Of a stretch of 64,000 bases of DNA, positions 17,754 through 26,891 are shown piece by piece (the first letter of the stretch is position 1; every line of letters begins with the position of its first letter). The notes beneath the pieces are model-generated. The model did not search any database. It had not been told where the DNA came from and worked only from the letters and a program-made list of their open reading frames with translations. The stretch is taken from contig CAMAXY010000005.1 of NCBI GenBank assembly GCA_945862215.1, positions 21,466 to 85,465 on the forward strand, given 5' to 3'. The stretch comes from Singulisphaera sp. GP187 (GTDB lineage: Bacteria > Planctomycetota > Phycisphaerae > Phycisphaerales > SM1A02). A program made the translations under genes and the position numbers.

Positions 17754-18503
17754 AGCCACGAATTCGAGCCACGGAAATGCATAAGTGGTCAGCCGTGAAA
17801 AGTCCTCTCGGGGCTCAGACAGTCCTCGGCGACCGACACGATCTGGTTTGCGAAATTTTATTGCAAGTGCCGTCGGCCGCCTGCGGAACTCGCCCGAGAG
17901 AACTTTCCAACGGCTGGGCACGCAAGCGGATGCGCGCAAGCACTGCAGCGTCGAGCCTCTGAAATGGGCAACCCGTGTCGTTTTTCGACACTTGTTGCCC
18001 ATTTCAAGCAGTAGAGCGTGCCAAAGTCGGGGGAGCCTGCGGAACTCGCCCGAGAGAACTTTCCAGCGGCCTGGCACGCAAACAGATGTGCAACTGATCT
18101 GAAAAACGTTCGAGCGAGAATTTGATTCGCTACCGTGGGCAGCGGAATGATTTGAACCCCGGCGAGTTTGCAAGCCGAGCCGGAGTCTGCGTACTTGTTT
18201 CGCGCGCGCCGGAGGGCGCGCTGGATTTCAGCGCGCAGCATGTTTGAGCCCGGGGGCAAATCAGTCCACTGCCCAAAATCTGCACGAACCACTTTTGAGT
18301 CCATGCATTAGTGGGCAGCCGTGAAAAGTCCTCTCGGGGCTCAGACAGTCCTCGGCGACCGACACGATCTGGTTTACGAAATTTTATTACAAGTGCCGTC
18401 GGCCGCCTGCGGAACTCGCCCGAGAGAACTTTCCAGCGGCTGGAAACGCAAGCGGATGCGCGACTGATTTGAAAAACGTTCGAGCGAGAATTTGATTCGC
18501 TGC
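17754..18503 (+). repeat. Large palindromic repeat, copy A (one expanded unit plus a second partial unit)
   Basis: No gene is supported in this 780-base gap. It is filled by the repeat family also present near 36.6, 39.7 and 60.1 kb. The unit starts near GAGCCACGGAAATGCATAAGTGG and contains imperfect palindrome P1 (CAGCCG...CGGCTG, about 127 bp in copy B), a small hairpin (GCTCGA...TCGAGC in B/C), and palindrome P2 (GGCAGCGG...CCGCTGCC). It ends near CCACTTTTGAGTCCATGCAT. In copy A the P1 right arm is present twice, separated by an inserted hairpin, and P2 carries an extra GC-rich hairpin (GCGCGCC/GGCGCGC). A second unit starts at 18304 and stops before P2. The copy lies between convergent 3' ends. 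Confidence 0.85.
17960..18006. repeat. Long perfect-arm hairpin nested in repeat copy A
   Basis: TGAAATGGGCAAC and GTTGCCCATTTCA are 13-base perfect arms. Inside them TGTCG/CGACA pair around a T5 loop after a 3-base internal mismatch. It is absent from copies B and C, so it is an insertion or copy-specific expansion. Confidence 0.8.
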
Positions 18504-18533
18504 TCACCACTGCATTTCAAAATTATTTTTTCG

Positions 18534-20051
18534 CTATGCCAAAATCTGTTTGATCACGTCACCCTTGACGTCGGTCAGTCGATAGTCGCGCCCTTGTGCT
18601 CGATAGACAAGTCCTTTGTGATCCATCCCAAGCAAGTGCAACATGGTCGCGTGTAAATCGTGGACTTCGACGGGGTTTTCGACGATGTTGTACGAATAAT
18701 CGTCGGTCTTTCCATACGAGATTCCAGGTTTCACTCCGCCGCCTGCAAGCCAAAGACTGAAGCAGCGCGGATGATGATCGCGCCCATAGTTTGTTTTCGT
18801 CAACATGCCTTGGCTGTATGCCGTACGTCCGAATTCGCCAGACCAGAGAACAAGCGTCTCGTCCAGAAGTCCCAGTCGCTTGAGATCCTTGATCAGCGCC
18901 GCTTGTGGTTGATCAACATCTTTACACTGCGCGCGCAATTCGTTTGGAAGATTTCCGTGCTGATCCCATCCGCGCATATAAAGCTGAATGAATCGCACAT
19001 CGCGCTGAGCAAGTCGTCGCGCCATCAAACAATTTGCGGCGAAACTCCCTGGAGTTCGAACATCGGGACCATACATTTCAAGTGTCTGCTCAGACTCGTC
19101 GCTGAAGTCAGTCAACTCTGGGACAGACATCTGCATCCGATACGCCATTTCAAATTGCGAAATGCGAGCCTGCACTTCGGGATCAAGGCTCGTTGCAAAT
19201 TCTTCTTGATTGATTTCTCCAACGAGATCAAGCATGCGTCGGCGATCTTCGCGCGTGACTCCATCGGGGTCGCGCAGATACAACACCGCATCACGCCCAG
19301 CGCGAAGTCTGCACCCTTGATGTTCACTTGGAAGAAATCCACTTCCCCAAAAACGCGCAGAAAGAGCCTGCATATTGCCTTTTCCTTGCGTGATCATGAC
19401 CACGAAAGACGGCATATTTTTATTCCCGCTCCCCAAGCCATAACTCATCCACGAACCGAATGATGGACGGCCTGGTTGTTCGCTGCCAGTTTGGAAAAAG
19501 GTAATACCTGGTTCGTGATTGATCGCCTGCGTGTGCATCGAGTGGATGAAGCAGATTTCCTTTGCAACCGAACCGGTATAAGGCAGCAGTTCCGAAAGCA
19601 TCATGCCGCCTTCATTGTTTTCATGTCGATCGAATCGAAAGACAGTTGGTGCAACTGGAAAACTTGTCTGGCCACTTGTCATCGTGGTGATGCGTTGCCC
19701 ATTCCGAATCGAAGATGGAAGTTCTTTGTTGAATTGATCAACGAGATGCGGTTTATAGTCATACAAATCAAGTTGGCTTGGTGCACCTTCCATATGCATA
19801 TAGATGACGCGTTTCGCCTTTGGCGCATAGTGCGGCAAGTTTGCAAGGACACTTTTCGCATCAGTTGCAATAGGTGCGGCACTTGCAGCGCGTGAACCCA
19901 TCAACTGTGCAAGTGCAACTCCACCTAAGCCAGCACCGAGTGATCCAGCGACAGAACCAAAGAATCTCCGTCGTGTGAGATTGAGAAGATATTCTTCGAG
20001 TGCATCTGCGGATCCTTCACGCGCTGCTGGATTGTGTGGTCGTGAGCTCAT
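18534..20051 (-). CDS. DUF1501 secreted protein (sulfatase-like fold, planctomycete type)
   Basis: A 505-residue protein with a twin-arginine type leader (LTRRRFFGSVAGSLGAGLGG), so it should be exported folded. DUF1501 blocks are visible: KAKRVIYMHMEGAPSQLDLYDYKP, ICFIHSMHTQAINHEPG, SFGSWMSYGLGS, FIQLYMRGWDQHGNL, TLVLWSGEFGRTAYSQ and GRDHHPRCFSLWLAGGGVKPG. The family is distantly related to alkaline phosphatase/sulfatase folds. It starts 5 bases after the stop of the PSD1 gene, the standard planctomycete pairing. The pair is thought to act in the periplasm on complex polysaccharides; its reaction is not established. Confidence 0.9.
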   Translation of the reverse strand: MSSRPHNPAAREGSADALEEYLLNLTRRRFFGSVAGSLGAGLGGVALAQLMGSRAASAAPIATDAKSVLANLPHYAPKAKRVIYMHMEGAPSQLDLYDYKPHLVDQFNKELPSSIRNGQRITTMTSGQTSFPVAPTVFRFDRHENNEGGMMLSELLPYTGSVAKEICFIHSMHTQAINHEPGITFFQTGSEQPGRPSFGSWMSYGLGSGNKNMPSFVVMITQGKGNMQALSARFWGSGFLPSEHQGCRLRAGRDAVLYLRDPDGVTREDRRRMLDLVGEINQEEFATSLDPEVQARISQFEMAYRMQMSVPELTDFSDESEQTLEMYGPDVRTPGSFAANCLMARRLAQRDVRFIQLYMRGWDQHGNLPNELRAQCKDVDQPQAALIKDLKRLGLLDETLVLWSGEFGRTAYSQGMLTKTNYGRDHHPRCFSLWLAGGGVKPGISYGKTDDYSYNIVENPVEVHDLHATMLHLLGMDHKGLVYRAQGRDYRLTDVKGDVIKQILA

Positions 20052-20056
20052 GTGGT

Positions 20057-23000
20057 TCAGTCCTTTACTAAGGTCGCATCACTTGAAAGTATGGCATTGG
20101 CGAGCAAAGTCCATGCGGCAAGTTCGCGAGAATCTATGTTTTCAGGCTGTGGAGAAATGCCAACCGAGACGAATTTGGCTGCATCATCTTTGGAATTTTC
20201 ATATCGAGTTCGGTTTGCTTGCAATGCGCTGTTCAATCGCGCAAATGTCGCGGCGGATGGAATCTGCCCTGTGCATCGTTCGAATAGATCGTTCAAACGT
20301 TCAATATCCGTCTGGCGTTCACGAATGACCCTCATCGCAACATTGCGCGCTGCTTCCACAAACTGTTCATCGTTCCACAAGACGAGCGCTTGCAGTGGGG
20401 TATTGGTGGTTGTCCTACGCGTGACGCAATACTCGCGAGTCGGCGCATCGAATGTCAACAAGGATGGCGGGGGAACCGCGCGCTTCCAATATGTATACAG
20501 ACTGCGTCGCCATAATTCATCATTCTTTCCTCGAACATATTCGCGAGTATTTGACGATGGCATCGCAACTTCCTGCCAAAGTCCATCGGGTTGATACGAC
20601 TTAACACTTGCACCGCCGACGCGTTCATCAAGCAACCCACTGACATAGAGGGCTTGATCACGAATCTGTTCTGCGGCGAGGCGTTGTCTTGGATACCACG
20701 AAAGAAGTCGATCATCTGGATCGAACGCTGCGACTTCTGGGCGGATATGCGAAGACTGTGCATAAGCCTGGGTGTTGAGCATTAGACGAATCATGTGCTG
20801 AATATCCCAACCACTCTCGCGAAATTCGACAGCGAGCCAATCAAGCAATTCAGGATGTGTCGGCCATTCACCTTGAAATCCAAAATCGTTTTCGGTGCGA
20901 ACAATTCCGCGTCCAAAGAATTGTTCCCAGAGCCGATTGATGGCAACGCGCGAAGTGAGCGTGTTTTGCGATGAAACCAACCACTGCGCCAATCCAAGCC
21001 GATTCTTGGGTTGATCTTCACTCAAGGTTCCAAATACTTTCGGAATCGCCCGAGTCACCGGACGATTGCGATCGATTTGGTCGTAGATGCCACGCTTGAG
21101 TACGAAAGTTTCTCGCCCCCTCGGCTTTTCCATCATCACCATCGTGTGAGGGATCTGCGACTTGATCATCTCTTGAGATTTCGCAGCAGCATCTAACTTG
21201 CTGGTGATTTCTCGAAAGCGCGGTGAGGTTGTCATGCGCCAAGCATCACGAGCAACGGCAAGACTTTCTGGGCGAACCGAAGATGCCGGCAAGAGCAACG
21301 GAACCATTGCGCGAGCGAGAATTCCATCCTTCGCAATTGCACGGTGATAGAACCCTCCAGGTCCTCCAGTATTGACGATCTTGCACACAAGAACATTTTC
21401 GCCAGCTCGCAGCGGAATCTTGACGCGTTCCTGATCCGCTCCAACGGATCGATCGATGCGCGCTTCGTGGACTTTCACTCCGTTGACATAGACCACAATC
21501 CCGTCATCGCTCCCAAGAGAGAGTTCGAGTTCGCGGGCTGTTGGAGAAAAGATTTGGCGAGAAAGAAATTCGCTGCCTGCACCTTGCGCAAGTCCAATCT
21601 TTTCTGCTTCAACAATTCCTGGGCCATATCGCCAGCTGTATTCACCCCATTTTAGATTGGGATTAAAGATCGTCGAAGATTCAGGGCCTCGAATGACCTC
21701 GTATGGGTTCTCGGCCACTTCAGTCGGCCACGGTCCCGCGATGTACCACGCACTTGTGGTGTCAGGAAGCTTTGACATGAACGAATCGCTTGCCTTGGCC
21801 AGTGAAATTGCTACACGTCCAAACGAATGTTGTTCATACGGAGATTCATAACCCAGGGTGATTCGAAGTTGCGTTCCTCCTGCAAATCCAAATGGTTCAG
21901 TTGATGCGAATAGAGCAACGCGTCCGCCAGGTTGATGGTGCGCATCGACTGCCCAGACGCGACCGTCTTTGGCAGTGAGCGCATTTGTCACGCGATAATC
22001 TTCGTCAGGTTGTTCGACATCCGCCCACGCCCAATCAAGTTTCACCTTGCGAGTTTGTGTCGGATCAATTTTTGAAATCGCTTCGACTTCGATCGAATCC
22101 AAGATCGCATTTCCATTTTGTGCGCGGCCGACTCGCCCATGTGGCAGGGATGCATCAACCATCGCATTCAGTGCAACCAATCGAAGATCTGTAGCGTCAG
22201 TTTCTAAAGTCAGAATATGTTCGTCGTCGGGGGGAGTGATGCCGCTGGCAAGTACCGAACCGTCTGGTTGAATCGTCATTGTCGATCCGTGCGTCGACTC
22301 CGCAGCAACAATGGGCGCAGTCACCCATTCAATTTCTTTTGGAGATACAAAATCGGCTCGATAATTGTCGAATTCTTGTGCTTCCTCTGGAGTTGGTTGA
22401 TCTCGTTCTGCAGTCAACGCCACAAGAGTTTGTTTGACATCTTCAAGTTGCTTCGTCTGTTCTGGTGTCGGCACATCGATCGAAGGCTCAAGTGATCGAT
22501 ATGCATCTGTCGACTGCGCATAGATGCCAGGCTCTTCATTAGAATTGAAGAACGCAATCATTCCGTAAAAATCTTCGCTCGTGATCGGATCGAATTTGTG
22601 ATCGTGGCACCTTGCGCATTGCACGCTGAGTCCCATGAATGCAGCACCAGTGGTCGCCACTCGATCGACAGCGTATTCCAATAAATATTCTTCGTTGATT
22701 GCGCCGCCTTCGTCGCTTGTGACATGATTGCGATTAAATCCGCTGGCAATCATCTGCGCAGAAGTCGCGCTTGGGATCAAATCCCCCGCAAGTTGTTCGA
22801 TGATGAATTGGTCATATGGCTTGTTGTCTTTGAAAGCATTGATGACCCAATCTCTCCAAAGCCAAATCGATCTTCCTGCATCCATATGAATGCCGCTTGT
22901 GTCTGCATATCTTGCAATATCGAGCCACGGTACGGCCATGCGTTCTGCGTATCGCGAGCGATAGGGTTCCTGCGACATCAATCGATCGATCAACTTTGCG

Positions 23001-23641
23001 CGCGCGTCTGGACTTGCATCACGCACGAACGATTCGATTTCCTCAGGAGTCGGTGGCAGACCCGTGAGATCGAGAAAAATTCTCCGAACAAGAGTTGTGC
23101 GTTCGGCGGGGGGGCTTGGGCCAACGCCTGCTTTTTCCATGCGTGCAAGCAAGAATCGATCAATTTCGTTTACCGACCACTGCGTATTCTTTGGAGTCGC
23201 AGGCACCGGTCGCGTCGGTGCCGTGAATGCCCAGTGCGATTCATATTGAGCGCCATCATCAATCCAGCGCCGAATGATTTCCCGTTGAGCAGCGTCGAGC
23301 GAATGCTTCGTGCTGTCGGGAGGGGGCATCATGAACTTTGGATCATCGGAAGTGATTCGCTGCAAAAGTTTGCTCGCTTGAGCATTGCCCGCAACGATTG
23401 CAGCTCCTTCAGGCCGTGCCTTTGTCGCTTCCTCAAAGCTGTCGAGTCTCAAGTCCGCATGTCGCTTTTCTTTGTCGGGACCATGGCAGATGAAGCACCG
23501 ATCTGAAAGAATCGGGCGAACATCTCTTCCATATCGAATGGGCTCAAGAGGCACAGCGCTCAGCGGCGTAGGCAGAGTAAAAATTGCGAGAACGATCCCC
23601 GCAACAACCAATCCAAAGATGGTTAAGCGATTTCGCAACAT
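20057..23641 (-). CDS. PSCyt1/DUF1549/DUF1553 planctomycete cytochrome-like protein (PSD1)
   Basis: A 1194-residue exported protein. After an N-terminal hydrophobic segment comes the planctomycete cytochrome C domain with heme motif CFICH (residues 49-53). The DUF1549 domain follows ([36 protein letters not shown]) and contains a second CxxCH ([11 protein letters not shown], about residue 340). A middle region (about residues 450-800) has lectin-like beta-rich segments ([17 protein letters not shown]). The C-terminal DUF1553 domain includes [33 protein letters not shown]. It is first in a two-gene operon with the DUF1501 protein. Role: probable periplasmic redox/polysaccharide-related function, unproven. 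Confidence 0.92.
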   Translation of the reverse strand: MLRNRLTIFGLVVAGIVLAIFTLPTPLSAVPLEPIRYGRDVRPILSDRCFICHGPDKEKRHADLRLDSFEEATKARPEGAAIVAGNAQASKLLQRITSDDPKFMMPPPDSTKHSLDAAQREIIRRWIDDGAQYESHWAFTAPTRPVPATPKNTQWSVNEIDRFLLARMEKAGVGPSPPAERTTLVRRIFLDLTGLPPTPEEIESFVRDASPDARAKLIDRLMSQEPYRSRYAERMAVPWLDIARYADTSGIHMDAGRSIWLWRDWVINAFKDNKPYDQFIIEQLAGDLIPSATSAQMIASGFNRNHVTSDEGGAINEEYLLEYAVDRVATTGAAFMGLSVQCARCHDHKFDPITSEDFYGMIAFFNSNEEPGIYAQSTDAYRSLEPSIDVPTPEQTKQLEDVKQTLVALTAERDQPTPEEAQEFDNYRADFVSPKEIEWVTAPIVAAESTHGSTMTIQPDGSVLASGITPPDDEHILTLETDATDLRLVALNAMVDASLPHGRVGRAQNGNAILDSIEVEAISKIDPTQTRKVKLDWAWADVEQPDEDYRVTNALTAKDGRVWAVDAHHQPGGRVALFASTEPFGFAGGTQLRITLGYESPYEQHSFGRVAISLAKASDSFMSKLPDTTSAWYIAGPWPTEVAENPYEVIRGPESSTIFNPNLKWGEYSWRYGPGIVEAEKIGLAQGAGSEFLSRQIFSPTARELELSLGSDDGIVVYVNGVKVHEARIDRSVGADQERVKIPLRAGENVLVCKIVNTGGPGGFYHRAIAKDGILARAMVPLLLPASSVRPESLAVARDAWRMTTSPRFREITSKLDAAAKSQEMIKSQIPHTMVMMEKPRGRETFVLKRGIYDQIDRNRPVTRAIPKVFGTLSEDQPKNRLGLAQWLVSSQNTLTSRVAINRLWEQFFGRGIVRTENDFGFQGEWPTHPELLDWLAVEFRESGWDIQHMIRLMLNTQAYAQSSHIRPEVAAFDPDDRLLSWYPRQRLAAEQIRDQALYVSGLLDERVGGASVKSYQPDGLWQEVAMPSSNTREYVRGKNDELWRRSLYTYWKRAVPPPSLLTFDAPTREYCVTRRTTTNTPLQALVLWNDEQFVEAARNVAMRVIRERQTDIERLNDLFERCTGQIPSAATFARLNSALQANRTRYENSKDDAAKFVSVGISPQPENIDSRELAAWTLLANAILSSDATLVKD

Positions 23642-23693
23642 CGAATAAAAGTATATGAGCGAAGCCCAGAATTTTCGGTGCCTTGTTGGGTTT

Positions 23694-24794
23694 TTAGAGT
23701 CGGCTGGAGGATTCAGTGCGATTCAGTGACTCGCGCATCAAAGTATGCGCGCTCTGTGCATAAAATCCTTTCAAAATTTCATTGGGAAGCGCAATTCCTC
23801 GAAGCAGAGGCGAATCCTTGGGAGTGAAGGCCACAGGATCGACCATTGCCAAGTCGGGATCTGCGATGGGGCTCGGACCAGACCAGTTTGTTTCCCAAAG
23901 GGTCCTGAGTGCCCAATATCTGCTTGCATAGAGGTCAAATGCGCTCTGTGCGGAATTGGCCTTCGCATCCATTTCGAATTTTGTTGATTCATCTACTAAG
24001 TGTGCATCGCTTGTGACGATGTCGGATCCGAACAAGAGTCGTCCTTTCCAACGCTGAAAAAAAGAAAGAACATCTTCGCGTGGATGCTTCGAGATTTCTC
24101 GCACGATCCATTTTGTCGCGCTCGTGTCGAGCGATAGATTCGGATGTCGAGTCAGTAAGCCAGAGAGAAATTCCAGATCCTCTGGCCATCCACCCATGTG
24201 TGCGGCGATCCATCGAGTTGGAAAACGATCAAGCATTCGTTCGAGTGGTTCGTATTGCGAAGCCTTCGTTCCATATCGACTGTGATCTGAATAACGTGTT
24301 GCAAACCATGTATCTGGATCGGCAACATGCACCATGAATGTCATGCCCAAGTCGTACGCCATTTGCATCGCAGCGATTCGATTTGGATTATCGAGTCTCA
24401 TAAGATTTGGTTCGCCAACTTCTGTGCCGATGTCAACGCCGCGCGGAGCTGCCCAAAACTTTGCGATGCGTGCGCCTCGCGCGTGGAATTCTTCGATGCG
24501 CTTTGCATAGCCCACGCCATGCGTTTGTTTGGGATCTTTGTCTCGCCAATTCGGGACGGCTATAAATTGAATGCGCTCTTGAAAGATGTCGCGCAATCCA
24601 TCGATCTGCTCGATGGTTGATGTCATGCTCCAAATCTCTGCAATTCCATAGCAATCCATCGCTTCTCGAAGAATGGGTGCGGCGTTCAGTCCGCCAACAT
24701 GCGCATGCGCATCGATGATTGGCACGATGGGCGCGCCGAGCTTGCCAGCTTCGATGCGATAATCAAGATCGAAAAGATTCGAGTCATTCATCAC
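23694..24794 (-). CDS. Amidohydrolase-family TIM-barrel metalloenzyme
   Basis: A 366-residue protein of the amidohydrolase_2 type. The metal-binding N-terminal motif is PIIDAHAHVGG. Further ligands are suggested by FMVHVADPDTW, WIAAHMGGWPEDLEFL and RLLFGSDIVTSD (catalytic Asp). There is no signal peptide. Hydrolase or decarboxylase activity on a small ring or acid substrate is typical of the family, but the substrate cannot be read from sequence. The flavin-reductase-like gene lies upstream on the same strand, 17 bases away, so the two are probably co-transcribed. Confidence 0.8.
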   Translation of the reverse strand: MMNDSNLFDLDYRIEAGKLGAPIVPIIDAHAHVGGLNAAPILREAMDCYGIAEIWSMTSTIEQIDGLRDIFQERIQFIAVPNWRDKDPKQTHGVGYAKRIEEFHARGARIAKFWAAPRGVDIGTEVGEPNLMRLDNPNRIAAMQMAYDLGMTFMVHVADPDTWFATRYSDHSRYGTKASQYEPLERMLDRFPTRWIAAHMGGWPEDLEFLSGLLTRHPNLSLDTSATKWIVREISKHPREDVLSFFQRWKGRLLFGSDIVTSDAHLVDESTKFEMDAKANSAQSAFDLYASRYWALRTLWETNWSGPSPIADPDLAMVDPVAFTPKDSPLLRGIALPNEILKGFYAQSAHTLMRESLNRTESSSRL

Positions 24795-24811
24795 AGGACA
24801 ATGTTAGTCCT

Positions 24812-25414
24812 TCAGCGGCCCGAAGGACGGCGGCTCTTCGAAGTGTCGCGTTGACGAATCGAACCACTTGGCTTGGGACTCGTTGCAGTCGTCTTCATAC
24901 TTCGTTTGCGAGCTTTGAGATGTGCACGAACAACTCCAGATCGCGGCGACTTTAATTTTGGTTGTTCAACCAAACCTGCATGATGGACCATACCAATATA
25001 GACCTCATAATCCGCTTCGATATCAAGATGTCGAACGAGTTCGCATGCGATATATCCAAGCGCGCGCAGTGGCACAGGAGATCCACCAGGCACGACAAGA
25101 TTTGGAATCGTTAAAAAAGCATCAATACCTTGATCGGGCGATGTCGCAAAAATTTTCGTTGTGACGCGATCATCTTTTGCAAGAACGCAGATTGCAAAGT
25201 TTCGACTGTCGCGAATAATTGGAGAAAGTGGTTGACCTTTTTCCATTGCAACGAGCAACATTGGTGGATGCATTGCAACTTGTTGAACGCATCGAACGAT
25301 GACGCCACTTCGAAGTTCGCCAAATGCTGATGTCAGTAAAAATGAAGTTGCAGGAACAAGATTGAGTACGTGTTCGACGGTAAGACGATTTGCGGCCGGT
25401 CGGTCAGTCTGCAT
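24812..25414 (-). CDS. Flavin reductase-like FMN-binding split-barrel protein
   Basis: A 200-residue protein. The N-terminal 150 residues match the flavin reductase-like domain: VPATSFLLTSAFGELRSGVIVRCVQQVAMHPPMLLVAMEKG (FMN phosphate-binding region), then SRNFAICVLAKDD and ALGYIACELVRHLDIEADYEVYIGMV. The last 45 residues are a Lys/Arg/Ser-rich tail (KARKRSMKTTATSPKPSG) not usual for the family. It is first of a probable two-gene unit with the amidohydrolase. It may supply reduced flavin, but no partner monooxygenase is nearby. Confidence 0.8.
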   Translation of the reverse strand: MQTDRPAANRLTVEHVLNLVPATSFLLTSAFGELRSGVIVRCVQQVAMHPPMLLVAMEKGQPLSPIIRDSRNFAICVLAKDDRVTTKIFATSPDQGIDAFLTIPNLVVPGGSPVPLRALGYIACELVRHLDIEADYEVYIGMVHHAGLVEQPKLKSPRSGVVRAHLKARKRSMKTTATSPKPSGSIRQRDTSKSRRPSGR

Positions 25415-25594
25415 AAGTTTGTCTCAATTCCAAAATAATTTACGCCTCGGGCAAACTATACGACCAAATTTGCGTTTGTCCACAAATCTTTACTTATCAA
25501 TGCTTTACATCAGAAAATATTGGACGGCAAAAGTTCTCGGACCTCAAAACAGAGATCGTTGTGTTGCCAAAAACATTAATTTTGTCGAAAAGTG

Positions 25595-25622
25595 TTGCAT
25601 TGTGGGGCATTGTGGGTATATT
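25595..25622 (+). promoter_or_regulatory. mraZ promoter with two MraZ-type GTGGG operator repeats
   Basis: TTGCAT (25595-25600), a 16-base spacer and TATATT (25617-25622) form a plausible promoter 28 bases before mraZ. The spacer holds GTGGG at 25602-25606 and 25612-25616, a direct repeat with a 5-base gap. MraZ is known to bind direct repeats of GTGGG with 5-base spacers upstream of its own gene in other bacteria, so autorepression is inferred. Confidence 0.7.
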
Positions 25623-25650
25623 AATTGCATCTTCCAAATGGACCAAACTC

Positions 25651-26121
25651 ATGCTCTTCCTCGGCGAATACGAACACAGTCTCGACTCAAAGCAGCGCCT
25701 CGCAATTCCAAGCGAATTGCGAGAGGTCCTGAATCCTGCAGTGAACGGAGACTCGTTCGTCGCAGTGCCTGGACCCGACGAGGTCCTCACACTGTGGCCG
25801 AATCAAACATTCGAGAAACTCGCAATGGGACATGGCGGATCATTGATCGGAGACGAAGTTCTTCGGCGTTTCGAACAAGAATTCTTCAGCCAAGCTGCAC
25901 GCTGTCCGCTGGATTCAGCTGGAAGAGTGCGCATTCCGGATCGACTCTTGACGAGATTCGGGTTGGCCGGAGCAGTTGTCATCTTGGGAGTTCGAGATCA
26001 CTTGGAATTGATTGCATCAGCGACATGGAAGGCTCAACAGAAGCAACGGAATTCTTCTGCGAGCGAACTGTGGCGTCAAGCCAATCAACTCATGAATGCA
26101 CGGTCGAGTGGAACAAGGTGA
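25651..26121 (+). CDS. mraZ: Transcriptional regulator MraZ
   Basis: A 156-residue protein with two SpoVT/AbrB-type swapped-hairpin DNA-binding halves: MLFLGEYEHSLDSKQRLAIPSELRE at the N-terminus and CPLDSAGRVRIPDRLLTRFGL in the second half. I chose ATG 25651, where family similarity begins, over the upstream GTG at 25561; the longer version would translate the promoter. In most bacteria mraZ leads the division and cell-wall cluster with rsmH, ftsL and ftsI. Here none of those follow; the next gene is csrA, after a 437-base gap. Confidence 0.93.
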   Translation: MLFLGEYEHSLDSKQRLAIPSELREVLNPAVNGDSFVAVPGPDEVLTLWPNQTFEKLAMGHGGSLIGDEVLRRFEQEFFSQAARCPLDSAGRVRIPDRLLTRFGLAGAVVILGVRDHLELIASATWKAQQKQRNSSASELWRQANQLMNARSSGTR

Positions 26122-26357
26122 TGGATCGCCTGAACCACTTTTCAATCGCTACGACACGGACGTTGTAGCGCACAGACAAATCTCGATTCGCGCATGGATG
26201 CGCGAGCCGAGCGAAAAAACGGGTCATGGATGATCCGCAAGGGTCGTACGGTCTAGCCAGGATGGCACTTCCGTGCGAATAGTCGAGTTGGATTCGTTCA
26301 ACTCGCTTATTATCGTCGCCCCCCGCGTCACTGGCCCGACGCGGGGGCTTTTTTTTT
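26117..26357 (+). ncRNA. Candidate CsrA-sequestering small RNA (CsrB/RsmY-like)
   Basis: The mraZ-csrA gap contains seven GGA triplets between 26110 and 26292. Five sit in loops of hairpins I can draw by eye: GGTGA-TGGA-TCGCC (26117-26130), CGCTACGAC-ACGGAC-GTTGTAGCG (26147-26170), CGCGCA-TGGA-TGCGCG (26189-26204), GGGTCA-TGGA-TGATCC (26221-26236) and GCCA-GGA-TGGC (26256-26266). A sixth GGA straddles the edge of CGAGTTG/CAACTCG (26284-26305). Loops such as CATGGATG resemble the known CsrA target ACARGGAUG. The run ends in a strong terminator. The 5' end is unknown: it may be processed from the mraZ transcript, since the first hairpin overlaps the mraZ stop, or start from an unseen promoter. 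Assignment is inference. Confidence 0.5.
26320..26357 (+). terminator. Rho-independent terminator
   Basis: CCCCCGCGTC (26320-26329), loop ACTGGCCC, GACGCGGGGG (26338-26347), then C and nine T. It is a 10-bp GC-rich stem with a long T tract, the strongest terminator in the window. It separates mraZ and the hairpin region from csrA. Confidence 0.93.
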
Positions 26358-26384
26358 GCTCCGATAACGGTGTTTTTTTTCATT

Positions 26385-26558
26385 TTGTGAATTGAAGATA
26401 GGAAAGCGTCCGAACGGGATATACCCTTCAAGAAGGTCAGACGCTTGGTCGATGAAAGTCATCCAAGGATTCGCATGGAGAACGCACGGTGCGTTCGAGG
26501 CGAGCTGAGCAAGTCGGTGGGTGAATCCCACCGTTGATGGGCAGGAGGTCCGCGCACT
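26385..26558 (+). promoter_or_regulatory. Structured leader of csrA with candidate CsrA sites
   Basis: About 170 bases between the terminator and csrA. Stems seen by eye are AAGCGTC...GACGCTT (enclosing GGG-ATATA-CCC and CCTT-CAAG-AAGG), GAACGCA-CGG-TGCGTTC (about 26480-26497) and CGGTGGG-TGAAT-CCCACCG (26515-26533). GGA occurs in CCAAGGATT (26467), CATGGAG (26477) and in the Shine-Dalgarno AGGAGG (26543-26548). CsrA repressing its own translation through such sites is known in other bacteria. A promoter was not convincingly located. No known riboswitch class was recognised. Confidence 0.45.
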
Positions 26559-26792
26559 ATGTTGGTCATTACACGACGTGAAGGTGAAGAAGTCGTTATC
26601 GGGAACCCAGCGTCCCCGATTGGAATTGTTCGCATTGCTTCGATCAAAGGTGATCGTGTTCGCATTGCATTCGAGTTCCCGCGCGAGGTCGCAGTCCACC
26701 GCAAAGAAGTTGCAGAGCAAATTCTCGCTGGAGCCGTTGATCCGACTAAGAATGTCATCGGAAAGATTCGCCCGGCTGAGGGCGGAGCGTAA
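26559..26792 (+). CDS. csrA: Carbon storage regulator / translational regulator CsrA
   Basis: A 77-residue RNA-binding protein. MLVITRREGEEVVIG contains the conserved N-terminal strand with RR, and REVAVHRKEVAEQI holds the HR pair that corresponds to the RNA-binding Val42/Arg44 region of the E. coli protein. CsrA dimers bind GGA-containing hairpins and block or stabilise mRNAs. AGGAGG lies 10 bases before the ATG. The gene is monocistronic; nfu follows on the opposite strand. No flagellar genes are in the window, though csrA often adjoins fliW, which is not seen here. Confidence 0.95.
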   Translation: MLVITRREGEEVVIGNPASPIGIVRIASIKGDRVRIAFEFPREVAVHRKEVAEQILAGAVDPTKNVIGKIRPAEGGA

Positions 26793-26842
26793 TTTTTGTT
26801 TTCACGCTGAAACTTCTGTTGTGATTGAGAGCGTTAGTTTAA

Positions 26843-26891
26843 AGCGCGAACTTCAGTTCAGAGCGCGAACTTCAGTTCAAAGCGCGAACTT
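26843..26891. repeat. 19-bp tandem repeat across the nfu 3' end
   Basis: Unit AGCGCGAACTTCAGTTCAR occurs twice in full (26843-26861, 26862-26880) and partly a third time. The third unit is inside nfu and encodes its last residues; the stop codon lies at the junction with unit two. This suggests 3'-end expansion by slipped replication. Confidence 0.85.

Noticed and set aside
17589-18510. Minus-strand ORFs in repeat copies (e.g. 17589-18173, 18130-18510, 36545-36832) with similar translations
   Set aside because: Similarity follows from the DNA repeat. Frames change between copies, starts lack Shine-Dalgarno sites and the translations are Arg/Ser-rich like random antisense frames.
26361-26368. 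CCGATAAC as a sigma-28 -10 box for csrA
   Set aside because: The expected TAAA -35 element about 15 bases upstream falls in the T tract of the terminator, so no complete promoter is present.
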